From the NCBI RefSeq assembly GCF_036785885.1, contig NC_092312.1, positions 14,960,001 through 15,024,000 of the forward strand: DNA of 64,000 bases. The letters are read 5' to 3'. The translations under genes were made by a program, and so were the position numbers. This document shows, in pieces, positions 32,087 through 44,620 of the stretch (positions are counted from its first letter, which is position 1; the number at the start of each line of letters is the position of its first letter). Source of the DNA: Coffea arabica. Its lineage: Eukaryota; Streptophyta; Magnoliopsida; Gentianales; Rubiaceae. The notes under the pieces are model-generated. The model was not told where the DNA came from and made no database searches. It worked only from the letters and a program-made list of their open reading frames with translations.

Positions 32087-35000
32087 ATGAAAGATTTTCC
32101 AATGGATGATCCTCTGATAACAACTCTTTCCAACTCGGTGCAAGCTCTTGGTAGAGGTTTTGATGTAACATCTGATATTAGGCTTCTTTACTGCAAGGGA
32201 GTTCCAGGGTCGAGATTAGTTCATATTGATGAAGAACATACTGAAGATCTTTTGGTGTCTGATGGAGTTACGGTCCCTAATGTTTCTGTTGATATTGAAT
32301 GCTCTAGAGGGAAGAGAACCACTGAAACCACCCCTGTTTTGAGCTTCCATGAGGTCAGCTATTCAACTACTTTTTCTTCTTTTTAGTGTCATTCTCTATT
32401 TTATTTTTTGAATTTTATGCTGTTCTGTTTCTGGATTTTAATTTTTAATTTTTGACGTTTGTTGTTTGGGGGGGGGGGGAAGCTAATCTATGAGGTTTGA
32501 GTATTAATTTTCTTTGTTCTTTTCTGGGTTGATGAGTTCTATTGTTTCTGAATTATGGTTTTTGGCGAGAAAGCATCCAAGTGGTTGTAATACTTGATTC
32601 TGGTACTACAATTTATGTTTCTTGTGGTTTTTTTCCCTTTTTGCCCCTTTTCTTGGAGCGTAGTGTAGAGTTATACTTAAATTCATATTGACCGGTGAGA
32701 TTCAGGTGTTGGTTGCCCCAGAATTTGGGGATTTAGGTGCTTTGTGGAATATATGTCCTTTAATTCCTTATGGTCAGATAATGTGTTCCCTCTCTTGGGA
32801 GGTTCTATGCTTCAGACTATAGATAGATTTTGAAATAAAATCAGCGAATAGGATAATGGATGGGGATGCAAAGGGCGCACTTTCATTCTCCAACCTTGAG
32901 CCGTGAGGAATATACCCACTTATTTGATTACTTTATCAAATAGGTTCCAAGTTGACGAGTTCTGGTACTTCTAGGAAGTATCAAGTACGAAAGTAAGACA
33001 GATTCTTCATTGACTTGCTTGAAAATAGGCATTTTTAGAGATAACCGTGTCAAAGTTGGATTGGCAACTGGCAAGGGGCATTTTGTTAGCCGTTCCTCAA
33101 CAATGGACGTGAGAGAACTATTGGATGTATGCATTGTTAACAGAGTACTCTGGAAGAGTTATGATAGTGCTGAAACATTTGGGCAATGTCCTTACGTGCA
33201 TTGCTAACCTTTAAGTTTACCTGCCTGCAAGGCAATTTGTTTTGGCAATGTCCTAACTCACATTGCTAACCTTTAGTTTTATCATTCTGGTAAAGAATGC
33301 TCATTTTAATGTGAAAATGACTACTCTATAATTTGGTCCATGTCTTTGCAGCACTCTGGGCTTAAATAACATCAGGGTTTTGAGTAGTAATAACTTAGTG
33401 GAAATTAAAGGTCAAACATGTTGTATTGGGAGATTGAATTGATTTAGCTAAGGTTGAGTAAATATGAGGTTCAAGATTGGGAATAAATAGAGGGGCTAGC
33501 AATTTTGAGAAGTTGTGCGTGCCATTGGTGATTTGTCAGTGAGAATTATATTACGGGATTGATGCAATCACAATGAATATTGCCAATGTGAATTCATAGT
33601 TGGAATTTGACTAATATATTATATCAGTATCTATTCATCCTTGCTCAAGTAACTTCATGAGTTGCCTCTAAATAGTGCTTCCAAGTACTGTCTATAGCCT
33701 TTCTGATACATCTGCAAAACTGTGGACTTTGAATGGATATTTAAGCTGGTTTTGGGAATGAGTAGCACCATCTTCTTGGAAAACTAGTGTGCAAACCAAT
33801 ACATTTAAATTGGAACTATTAATTGAAATTGATCGATCTGATTGATGCTGGCCTTCAGCTGTACTGATAATACCATTGTTCTTGCAATTGTAAAACTCAT
33901 CACTTCAGTAATTGGAGTGATAATGCTATATTAGAAATGATGAAGACTCTCAACAACAGCTGAATCAACCAAATACAGACTCACAATTCCACACCATCCA
34001 ACTAAGGAAAGATTTTCCTCAATTTGATGATTGACAATGTTCTATCCAACCAATAGTTGAAAGAACTGTATACCATTTGATTTTATTTGACACTGAAGGA
34101 TGTTCTTCAGAGATCCTGATTATACTTCCTTTCTTTAGTTGCCTTCCTATTTCATTTAGTTTACTTGGAGGCCAAGGAACTTTAGTTCACCGGAAATACT
34201 ACTAAGGGTTGACCTTTAGATTGTATCCTTTAAGCTTTGCATTGACATTTTATATGTAATGATTAGTGAATATCTCATCATCTTCGAGTTCTGCTCATAG
34301 CATTTTAGGCTTTGTACTAGGCCCTTAATCAAGGTTTTCTCTTGGTTTTCAGCTAAGATCAATGCTTCATCGTAAATTAAACCTTTTATTTGCCTTTTTT
34401 TGTGCTTGTGTGAGCTCAATAGCCTGGTCCAAGAAGTCAAATTTTTGACTTTAAGCATTATGAAGGAAGAGGATGCACTAGTTCTCTACTAATTAGCTTA
34501 ATCTTTAATTTAACTCCTTTTCAAGTTCCCTCATGATCTTGGCACAAGATTTAGATGCCTTGCTGCATGTTATCATTCTTGGGAGCAAGTACAAATTTGC
34601 AGTGAATAAATTATGGACAATTGTGTGTTGACTATAATGGCTGACTTTTTGAAGAAGCCAGAGAAATTTAGTACTTCATAAATGAAGTTAATGCAACAAG
34701 AAATGAAGGAAAAACTTGAAGTAAACAAATCTATGCATTAGGATATTTTCGTATATTGATGTAAAAATAGGCATACTTTACAGACAAACATAAGTAGTTA
34801 TATCTGTATACCAAACATGCAAGTATGTGATTATGAATATAATTATATGCATCTAGTTGTATCTTAGAGGTCTGCATATGACACATCACAATCAAAATTG
34901 CTGCGTAGCTGCCTAACCGGTTTCCTCATGATTCTTATTCATCATTACCAGAAATTGAACTCCATTATAATTTAATTGTAATTTCGCTGTGAGTGCAATC

Positions 35001-38000
35001 CCCTTCCTCTTTTTTTCTTGCAAAGCTTCAAATTTTTAATATAGGGTCCATTTGTGAGCTTGGAGTCATATGAACAGATTAACTCCTTCCTGTACTTTCC
35101 CGCTGTCGCTACTTGATTACTCCTGCTTATGACCCCAGAAGAAGTTTGTATTTAAGTTATTTAAAGCTTGTATTTGGCTAGGTCTCTCATTCAGCATCTT
35201 CCTTTTTTATTTTTTTCCTTTGAGCTTCAGCATTCATGACTTCTGCTGATTTACCTTTTATAATCTTCATTATTGAGGAAAAATGGTTTACAGTTTCCAT
35301 TCTTTTTATATCAGCAGATCTTGACACTCAGTCATTGGTCAGACCAATTATGTCTCATTTGTTTGCTACAACTATCATTGTTTATGCTTTGTTGGTGCAC
35401 ATGTTGTACATTATTGTCATCTTTTTTTCTGGAGGGAACTGCATGATTCAAACTGCTGATTCGAAAATTTATGGTCTTTCTGACTTCAAACGGAAGAAAA
35501 GTAGTCCTTCAGTCAAGCCAAGAAGCCAAAACTGGAAGTGCTAAACTAGAAAAAACTAAATAATTAGAACTCATGAGGCAATTCAGGACTATATACATTA
35601 GAATCCAGGCAAAAGAAACAAAAATTTGCTTGCTGCAAGCTCTTTTATCAATTGTTGTGCCTCTAATCCTTTCATTAATCAAATTTGCACTCTAAAAGAT
35701 GTGACCACATTATTTTATCTTGACAAGAGCCAACAAAAGGTTCTTTTGTGATTAACTTACTGTGTATGTTAGTCTTTTGTGCTTTACTTTGCTCTTTCTT
35801 CATCAGTTTTACCAGCCAGTAAGAAATGCATGTGGAATGTAAGGTACCAAAGCAGAAAAAACAAGGCCTGTGCTTATGTAGACTGTCCACTCCTGTGGTT
35901 GATCAATGTATAACAGAGTGCATTCTGCTTTGAGTTTGCAGATGGCAAAATACTTCAATGATAAGGCAAAGATCTCCGGATCTGTTCCACTCGGAAGCTT
36001 TAATGCCATGTTCAATTTTACTGGATCTTGGCAACTTGATGCAGCAGCTACAAAATCCCTAGCTATGACTGGATATATCCTGCCTTTATCTATTGTCAGA
36101 TTAACGAAAGTTAATCTTGTTTTGCGGGATGAAATCAAGCGCGCTGTTCCATACTCTTGGGATCCAGCAGCCTTAGCAAGGTGAAACCTATGACCTTGGC
36201 ATAATGACTTCTGCATAAGTCTCCTCTTGCTACTTAAATAATGTGATTGTGTCTTTGCTGTATAGGATTTTCAAGAATGTTGGTTAAATTTAAACTTATT
36301 TAGAATTGCACATTGCAACTTAACATAGATCTTCAGTGGTGAGTTAGGATATGCAGTAATATATTGTCATTTGGCCCACTTTTGCCTTCAACATACCAAG
36401 AAAAAGACAGAAGCAATGTTGAAGTTGAAAATTTTGTTTCATCTTCATGGTGCTTGTTCATTCCTTAGTCTCATTCTTATGAGTTGTAGATACACATCCA
36501 GTTGTCTTTAATAAATCAAATTATTTATGCCAATGGAGTCATGGAATTCTGTTGACCTTTTTCTTCCAAGAACAAGAGATTTATAAAGGTGTCTGTAACT
36601 CATTAAGTGCTAGCGAGTTGTTTGTGTCCAAAAACTAAATAGTGAACCTGCATATGAGACAAACTTGGCTGTGTTTCCTTGCAACAACCAGAGGAAACTC
36701 TGCAACCAATATATCTCAGAATTGCACTGAGATATAGAAATTAAAAAGCTATTAATGTAGTTTAAGCTTCCTTCAAACATATTTTTGAGCAAGGCTGGGA
36801 CTACTACATTGTGAAAATGCTAGAAAGTTCTTCCACATAGATATCTGCAAGAATCAAATTAAGGAATAAAATCGAGACCACTTCTTACCAACACATAGTA
36901 ATGAAGCAGGAGTAATTCAGAGTGTTATGCATCTGGATTTCTGCTAGTCTTCATGAGTTTGCTATATCAAGCTTCTGATGTCAAAAGTCCTCTTTCAGCT
37001 TTATTGAGAATTATGGCACCCACATTGTCACCTCTGCAACAATTGGTGGAAGAGATGTTGTTTATATCAGACAGCACCAGTCATCTCCTTTATCAGCATT
37101 GGACATTGAAAACTATGTTAAAGATATTGGAGAGCAGAGATTTTCTGATTCCAAAAGCCTCCCAAGTGCAGGCCCCTTGAAATATAAGGACAAGGTTAGT
37201 GTAACATTACTTCACAACTATCTCACATAAGCATATGATTTTATGAGGTATTTGCATGACCTAAAGAAAACTGATTAAAAGTTTTGTTCAGTTTATCAAG
37301 TACCATTCTGCTTTCCACCTACCTTCTTGTGTTTTGGATATGGATCTTATCATTTTGTGCATTAACTGAATGGAAAATTACTTTCATGTGCAGGATGTTA
37401 CAGTTATCTTTAGAAGAAGGGGAGGGGATGATCTTGAGCAGAGTCATGCCAAGTGGGTGAAAACTGTAGAAACAGCACCAGATGTGATCAATATGACATT
37501 TACTCCCATTGTTTCTTTGCTTGAAGGGGTACCTGGAATAAAGCACTTGAGTCGGGCCATCGAGTTATACTTAGAGTGTAAGATCTTGTCCTCTATTCAC
37601 TCTTATATTTTCTGTATAGACTACTTTCAAGACAGTAGACATGATTCTGGTGAGCTTTGTGCTATTGGTAGGCAAAAGCTTCGAGAGAATGTTTCATGTT
37701 TTAGGTCTCATTGTTATCCACTACATAGAAATTTGCCCTTTCTGCACTCACTTCCATAGTATATACTGCAAAGAAATTTTTCTAGCAATTATGTGAGTAT
37801 TGAGATTGTATTTATGCATGATATGTTCCCCCTGCTATGCACATCGGCATATTTGGCTTTGTGACAGCCTTGGCTTTTTAGATTGGGAGACGTTCTACAG
37901 TTTGGTGTTCATACTGTTGCCAGCACTTGCTATTGCTCTATGGTTCAGTATCCTGGTGCAAGTTTTAATATCCAAATCTCTGAAGAATAAAATTCAGAAA

Positions 38001-39951
38001 ATTTTCAAAATTAAGGTGAATCTATTATTGGGGACCAACCTGTTCATTGAATTCTCAAGACACTACTGATTTTGGCCAATTGGTTTGTGGGAAATTTTTG
38101 TTACTGTAATGGAATATCATATTACCACTCTAGTGTAGCTGGATATAGTGTATTTGTTTTGCTAAAAAACATCAAGATTAAAACAACACATATTGTTATT
38201 TCTTTTCAGGCACGATACTCCTTTTATTTTCTGTGTTCCAGAATCCAAGTTCAAGTTGTCTCATTCAGTTTTTGATTGTAAAACTACAATTTATTGCTAA
38301 AGTTTGTCACATCCAATAATTATCCCTCAGGCATTAAGAGAGTGTAACTTGCAAAAATGCTTTCTCTTCCTTAAATTACAGGAGACTTTGGTTTACTTGT
38401 TTTATTTTGTTGCTCGCAGATAAACCACCTATAGAGGATTTGCAGTATTTCTTAGATTTCCAGATTGCACGAGTTTGGGCTCCAGAGCAGAAGAACCTTC
38501 AGAGAAAAGAACCTGTTTGTTCATCTCTGCAGTTCAGTTTGATGGGCCCCAAGCTTTATATTAGCCCAGATCAGGTATAATTTAAGGAATATATATAGCT
38601 GTTTTATTAATTGCAAGAATAGCTTCGGTTTATCTTAACTTGAAAATTTTGCCTCTTCCTTGTTACTTTAACTTTCTCCATCCAGAAATATTGGCAAGGA
38701 AAGAGAACAAGGGCAAATTAGTAATGAACAAGACAATTTTTTCCCAGCATGCTTAGCTGATCATTTATGTGGTTGTAACATTTGCAAGCAGTACTTCCTT
38801 GAGCGTGTAGTAACAATTAATACAAATACTTTGTGCAAATTGACGTTTCACATTCCTCGATTGGCAAAAATGAATGTTGATGTTTTCAGTGTATGTACCT
38901 AGAGTTTTAAAACTAAATATGTTTTTACACAAAGTTCAATACTAGATGCAAGAAACCAGTATTAGAAAGGTAGGAGGTGATTTGGAAGAATAGAGATGGA
39001 TTCTTATGTTGCATAACCATATTGTAGGGCAACTTGAGGATTCTCCTAATCTTTTTAATTTCTGAACTTCAATTGAGACACCTTCTTGAAGGCAGCAGGT
39101 CCATTATATTGGTGGTTGATTGATTAAGTGAATTGTTGTGGAATCACAAATTGTAACAGTGAAAACAAGCAATTGCACAACAGTTGAGCCTAATCATGCA
39201 CTAAAAACTAAAAGCTTCAAGTGACGTTACCATTTGGCTTATTGTAGCTTGTGGAAACCTGTTGTTTTCTTGGGTTGAAGGAATAACTGCCATGGTGTTA
39301 CAGGTGACAGTTGGACGTAAACCTGTTACTGGACTTCGGCTCAGCCTGGAAGGCAATAAGCAAAATCGTCTTGCAATCCTTTTGCAACACCTAGTTTCTC
39401 TACCTAAAATCCTGCAGCCACATTGGGATGCACACATGGCTATTGGTGCACCCAAATGGCAAGGTCCTGAGGAGCAGGACAGTCGATGGTTTGAGCCAAT
39501 CAAGTGGAAGAATTTCTCTCATGTAAGTACTGCACCTATAGAGCATACAGAGACGTCTATAGGGGATCTTTCTGGTGTTCATATTGTCACTGGGGCTCAG
39601 CTAGGTGTTTGGGACTTTGGCGCTAAAAGTGTGTTGCACCTTAAGCTTCTGTTTTCAAAAGTACCAGGATGTACTATAAGGAGATCTGTATGGGACCACA
39701 GTCCCGCTAACTTGTCTGCCTCACAAAGGCCTGATGGCTCTTCCACATCAGTTTTAAATCAGAAAACTGCTGATGAGAAAAAGGGTGATGGCTCAAGCCA
39801 AAGCGGGAAATTGGGAAAGATAGTTGATATGACGGAAATGTCAAAGGGGCCGCAGGATATGCCAGGACACTGGTTGGTCACAGGTGCTAAATTTGGTGTG
39901 GACAAGGGAAAAATCATGTTACGTGCAAAGTACTCCTTGCTAAACTACTGA
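32087..39951 (+). CDS. CAD1: CAD1-type MACPF domain protein, six exons, 562 aa
   Basis: Arabidopsis CAD1 (CONSTITUTIVELY ACTIVATED CELL DEATH 1) is a plant MACPF (perforin-like) protein that negatively controls salicylic-acid-linked cell death. Exons: 32087-32353, 35942-36180, 36999-37194, 37394-37577, 38420-38574, 39304-39951. All junctions are GT-AG and keep the frame. The protein starts MKDFPMDDPLITTLSNSV and goes through ALGRGFDVTSDIRLLYCKG. It has the MACPF signature ENYGTHIVTS at about residues 172-181, then VIFRRRGGDDLEQSH and NMTFTPIVSLLEGVPG. The C-terminal region includes TVGRKPVTGLRLSLEG, APKWQGPEEQDSRWFEPIKW and a final KYSLLNY. A GTG codon at 32078 is in frame, but ATG 32087 is the better start; the length is close to the Arabidopsis protein. 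Intron 1 is 3.6 kb. Confidence 0.95.
32354..35941 (+). other. Large first intron of the CAD1 gene
   Basis: GT donor at 32354-32355 and AG acceptor at 35940-35941. It contains a run of 12 G at 32468-32479 and a 63 bp-spaced duplicate of the phrase gcaatgtcc...cattgctaaccttta (33184 and 33247). No complete transposon was recognised in it; no gene on either strand. Confidence 0.85.
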
Positions 39952-41914
39952 TGGATGATGCTGCTTGTAGTTTACTTGTTACCCTTATCCCATTTGCCAT
40001 CTGTTCTCTTCATTAGAAAAGCAAAATTGAAGTATTCTTTGTACTGTTGACTACCATGTTATTCTTCTGTACATTATTGTTCATTATAGCTATTCATTTT
40101 GTAGTTGAGCTGCAGTTTCTTGGTTGTTTTGGTTTGTATATTAGGAAAATTTTTCAGGACGCCTGTTGAATAAAAATTAGTGACTGTAGTTTCTTTGTGA
40201 AATGCATTTATTACCAAATTCCTCTTTTGTTTCTTGAACAAGTACTCGCATCTTGTGCTCTATCTTTTTCTTTGGCTTTTGCTGATCTTCTTGTAGCTTT
40301 CTGGTGAGGTAGAATCATTAGTGTTAGGTGAATCTGTTTGCATAGCAGGCTTGAAGTGATCTCTGCTACTGTGCTCTAGCTGGGCAGATTGTGTATCCTT
40401 GTACTGACAGGTTAGAGACTGTCTTTTATTTTTTTCATTTTATCTGTTTTTATTTTGTCATTTGGGAATCCAAATCCAGTCTTAAGATCAGTGATGCTCT
40501 TGCCCGTTTTTTGCTTGTTTGATTTGTTATTTTTTCTGTTTGATTTGCCTGTTTTTTTGTTTGTTTGTTTGATATGCTTGTTTTTTACACCATTTATTCT
40601 GATCCTTTCTTTTTATTTTGAAGTAGTTAATAGCATTTATGCCCTTGATCTCAGTCAAGGCATTCAAAGTAACCTTCCATCGATTTTCTTCAAACAAAAA
40701 CAAATGGTTCCAGTTAAGCCTTGCATCCATCTCCATCCACATCCACATGTTGCCGCTTGATAAATGATCAGGGAATAAGGACTTTAAGGCATGTTTTAAA
40801 ATATTTCGAGGACCTTTTATGGAAAGAAAGACACTACAAGGACCAGAGTGCCAAAAAATTATTATATTCTATTGGACTGATTTCACTTTGCATCCCTAAA
40901 TTTATATTTGGTTTTCACTTTATACCCTAAATTATAATTTGGGATGCATTCTAAACTCTCAAATCCATCTCATTTGAGTCCAATTGTTAAAACCATAGGC
41001 AAATCTAACTGAATTAAGGAGTGCACATACAACGTAGGATTGTAACAATTGATCATCATTCGAAGGGCTAATTCAAGCTTCTGCAATTGCTGCACTCAAG
41101 CATTATGTGCACGCTCTCTGAGTCAATTACTTCTGCTTACAAATTTAATGATTGGACCCAAGTGGAACAATTCAAGAGTTTTTGAAGTACAATGTGTTCG
41201 AAATTAAAATTTACGGTATAAAAGTAAGAATTAGGTGCAAGTTAAGGAGGTGCAAAGTGAAATTAGCCGTATTCTACTTTTTATTTCTAAACTTTGTCTT
41301 CCTTTTTTCGATATGTCAGTGTCCGCAAAAGCAGAGGACATAAACACTCAATAAGAAATTCCAAAGGCAAGAAAATTAGGTAACCAAATTTTCCCTGGTG
41401 GAAAGAAATGTCCAACAAATAGGTATATATGCTTTCAAATAAATTAATATTTTTCAAGAAGTAGAAAAAACGAAATAAATGTTTGGAATATTTTACATTT
41501 TAATTATCTATTGTGTTTTGATTTTCTATTTTATTGGTGGTTTTTTAAGAGTTGTAAGGTTAAACACTTTTATTAATTTAGACAACTATTATATTGTTTT
41601 TTTTTGTTAATCTAATTCTATTATTCTTTTTTCTTACAAGTGCAAGAGGGTTACGTTATCCTATATAACCGACCTCATTCTATAGATTAACCAATTAGCG
41701 GTTAACTGATTAAATAGAGTTGGGGTATGGAATACAATTTTACTAAACCCGGCTACTTGCGATTAAGGTTAGCGAAATTGCAAATGAACTGATTTCTTGA
41801 TCCATAAACACCCCTATTGCTCATGTAACATATGGACAAATTTCACCAATCTTGGCCTCCTACAACTGTTGACTACATGTCTTCTTCTATCAATATTGTG
41901 CCGGTCGGTAATAG
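39952..41914 (+). other. CAD1 3' flank and intergenic sequence
   Basis: The first few hundred bases are T-rich 3' UTR-like, with aataaa-like signals (ttgaataaaaatt near 40168). T-rich low-complexity phrases of the form tgtttgatttg recur at 40517-40580 and create a hydrophobic open frame that is not a gene. A one-sided phrase of the type tttcactttgcatccctaaa near 40880 resembles the inner ends of the inverted-repeat elements at 20.3 and 46.5 kb. Confidence 0.4.
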
Positions 41915-42152
41915 TAGAGGTGGCAAATCAACCCACTTAACTAAATTTATCCATACCTGCCCATGAATAGATGAGTATGATTATCTTAAATTTTTGTATA
42001 TGGGTATAAATGAATAGTTAAATGTGTATTATTGGGTAACCCTTCAAACCCAATTAATCCATTTAGAATTCTCTTCCCCCCATGTCTCTTCTTTTCTCCC
42101 ACCTTTTTTTTTTCAAATTTTTCATTTTGTCATGATGTTAACTACTTTTGTT

Positions 42153-42193
<41 letters not shown>

Positions 42194-42757
42194 TGTTGGT
42201 TTTATCTTATTATTTTATTTTCTCTTAGTTTGTTAACTTGCTCATTTTTCAGCATTACCAATTTATGATAAATTTTAGCCTATTTTCTTATCTTTATAAA
42301 ATGAAATTTTAAATTTATATATGAAAAAATGTTAGGGGTTCAAAATTTTTGGATTAAGTTTTTATATTAATTTTTATAGTACTTAGTTCAAATTTTTATA
42401 TTCTTATTATTCAATTATTAAATAATAGGTAATTTTCTGACATAGAGTATAAGTGAAAAAAAATTGATAATTAAGTTTATTGAACATTATAAGTAAATAT
42501 TTAAAACTAATGATGGGTACAAAGAGTGGTATAAATTGATAACTTAGTTTGCAAAAATGAATTTAAATGAGTTTACAAAAAGTTAAAATAAATGGGTTAT
42601 AAATGGGTAATTGGGTTACCCAATTCATTTTTTGACTTATCCATTTATACCCATCTAATTAAATGGGTATAAATGAGTTGATTCACTTATACCCATTACT
42701 CATTTTACCCAACCCAAACCCGTCTAAATCACCCATTTTGACACCTCTAGGTAATAG
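41907..42757. mobile_element. Non-autonomous hAT-type element, 835 bp, with 8 bp target duplication
   Basis: Perfect 8 bp direct repeats, ggtaatag, flank the element (41907-41914 and 42750-42757). The ends are tagaggtggca (from 41915) and tgacacctcta (to 42749), inverted with one mismatch; such TIRs and an 8 bp duplication fit the hAT superfamily. Sub-terminal copies of aaatgggta / acccattt in both orientations occur in the outer 150 bp, as in hAT transposase-binding regions. The interior holds an (ATT)n run and no transposase, so it would need a trans-acting enzyme. Confidence 0.85.
42155..42193. repeat. (ATT)n microsatellite
   Basis: About 13 uninterrupted ATT units inside the hAT-type element. 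Confidence 0.95.
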
Positions 42758-43269
42758 TATGTTAGTCTGATGCGTAAATTACATTTTATCCTCGTAGAGT
42801 TTAGAACTTTATCATATAACCCCCTAGTGGTTTAAAACCTACATATAACTCCCTTATAGTTTGAGCAAATGTATCACAATTAGTTTTTTTCGTTAAAATT
42901 AATGGTCAACAGTAAAAAAAATCCAAGTCTAACCAATAACTTAACAAATTCACTCTTTCACTACTTTTTCTCTTTTTCAAGGCGTCAATGAATTCTTTGT
43001 GACTTATCTTTTAACGATCCTTGTTTAAGCCATGTGTGCAGATTACAAACGATGTTACTCTACTATCAATCATTATAACTGTTTCATCTTTCAAGGGATT
43101 GTGACCGTGATTACCTCTTTTAGAAAAAACCGTATCAAAATGCACTGCTAAATGGTAGCACCATGAAACCAATGAATCAACAATGCCAAAACTCCTAATG
43201 TTGAGTTCGGAAATTCCCTCAACATATGGCACTTTTGAGGATATTGTTAGCATAAAAAAAGACACGCAT
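42758..43269. other. Intergenic or retrotransposon-derived sequence
   Basis: Begins with a one-sided relative of the inverted-repeat elements (gcgtaaattacattttatcc near 42773, then catataacccc). On the minus strand at 43011-43265 an open frame reads VHFDTVFSKRGNHGHNPLKD and DSRVTSF; the family is not recognised, though its place downstream of the LTR-like sequence would suit a retrotransposon 5' internal region. Confidence 0.35.
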
Positions 43270-44076
43270 AGTGGATGCTATTTTAAGACATATAAAAATA
43301 TGTGAGAAGAAGAGAAAAATAAATACAGAACAAATACTCAATAATTTTATTAACTCAAAATTCAACAATAACAATATCAAGTCGTAACGTTTCGCTAATG
43401 ACAACTTACAAATTAAAAATTCTTAGAGGCTTTTTCTCAACTCAAGTCTCTAAGACTGTGACGACCCCACCTTTCTCTAAGACGAACATCCGGCCAGCTA
43501 TCCGGCTAGATATGCAGCCGGATTCGATGAACAGAGGAATTGAATGACTTTTGGGATGAGCTACTGCCTCCAATCCGGCCAGATCTCGGCTGGATTGTGA
43601 TGTGGCAGCTTTTCTTTCCAGTTTTCATTTTCATTTTTGTTTTCGTTTCATTTTCGTTGAATGTTTAATCGAAGTACCATTTCACCGTGTGGTTTAGAAA
43701 TCATGTTTTCAACTTAGTAGTCTCCGATTGTTTGTTTTCTTGGGGTTCTATCGCGTGTTATGTAGGGTTGGTGTGTTGTGACTCCATAGTCCTTGCGAGA
43801 GTTGGGCAGACGGTCCGCCGAACCCTTTGGTTTGCCTTAGGGGAAGGTGGGGTCGTCACAAAAACTCAACGCAACTCTTCAAGTAACAATATACTAGACT
43901 AGTAGTATTTATAGATTGTAGAACTTTCTGAATAAACACAATTGCAAACCAAAACTTATTTGGAACTGACTTGAGATTTTCTATCTAATATGGAAACTAA
44001 ACAAACGGGATACTAATATAAGAAACTAAAAAAATTAGGAGATAAACAAATAGGATAGTTTAGTTTAGTTACATCA
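43270..44076 (-). mobile_element. LTR-like remnant on the minus strand, interrupted by a 404 bp element
   Basis: Read on the minus strand, a polypurine-like phrase (AGAGAGGTAA, 44077-44086) precedes TGATGTAACTAAAC, a plausible LTR start. Then follow a TATA-like CTATAAATAC near 43910 and a GTTAATAAAATTATTGAG stretch near 43345, the usual order of promoter and polyadenylation signals in an LTR. A 404 bp inverted-repeat element splits it. No clear primer-binding site and no second LTR were found, so this is inferred from signal order only. Confidence 0.4.
43457..43860. mobile_element. 404 bp element with perfect 17 bp terminal inverted repeats
   Basis: Starts tgtgacgaccccacctt and ends with its exact reverse complement. 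It is clearly more GC-rich than its surroundings and holds several atccggc/agccgga words (43488-43526 and 43569-43599). It has TG...CA ends but no internal coding. The immediate flanks do not give a clean short target duplication; related 20 bp phrases (ctcaactcaagtctctaag, ctcaacgcaactcttcaag) lie on each side. Class unknown. Confidence 0.75.
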
Positions 44077-44620
44077 TTACCTCTCTTAAACCAAACTCTC
44101 TGTTGTAGTGATTTTTAATGCCATATCAAGCGTAAATCTCCATAAATAATTCAATCGCTGTATGAACGATATGCTGCTTCAACTTGTAATGGATCATCAA
44201 TTTCATCGTCACCCGTGATAGTGGATGAAACTTGTACTTCTTAAACAATTTCTTGACTTGATCACTTTTGTTAAAAAAACTCAAATATGTTCCCCCGTTC
44301 TTGATTTAATAACCCATTATTTAATTCATCCATATCATCAAGAAAATCTCCCAACACCACAAAATCATAATTTTCACTAATTAAGTTTTTAACATCACCA
44401 TATTTTAAAAAAATTTTCCAGACTAACAATTGCATCAACTTTAGTAGTACCACAATCTTCAATTAATTTGTCCATTCCATAATTGATCTCAACCAATTCA
44501 ACTATTTGATTTTCTTCATCAAATAAATTATCAACTCCCACAAATTCAAGAATTTCTATCTCATCATGATCTTTAAACATCATTAATTTCACTAATGATT
44601 TCTTTCTTTTTCTCAATCAC
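44077..44620 (-). pseudogene. Possible 3' internal remnant of the LTR element
   Basis: Overlapping acidic open frames on the minus strand (44271-44462 and 44395-44616; phrases such as EIEILEFVGVDN and VDAIVSLENFFK) lie directly before the polypurine-like phrase. No retroviral-type domain (protease, RT, integrase) is visible, so the assignment rests on position only. Confidence 0.2.

Noticed and set aside
40455-40760. Hydrophobic open frame rich in F and L
   Set aside because: Derived from T-rich low-complexity phrases in an intergenic region.
43687-43902. 71-codon open frame spanning the right end of the 404 bp element
   Set aside because: It crosses an inverted-repeat boundary and has no similarity or plausible gene signals.
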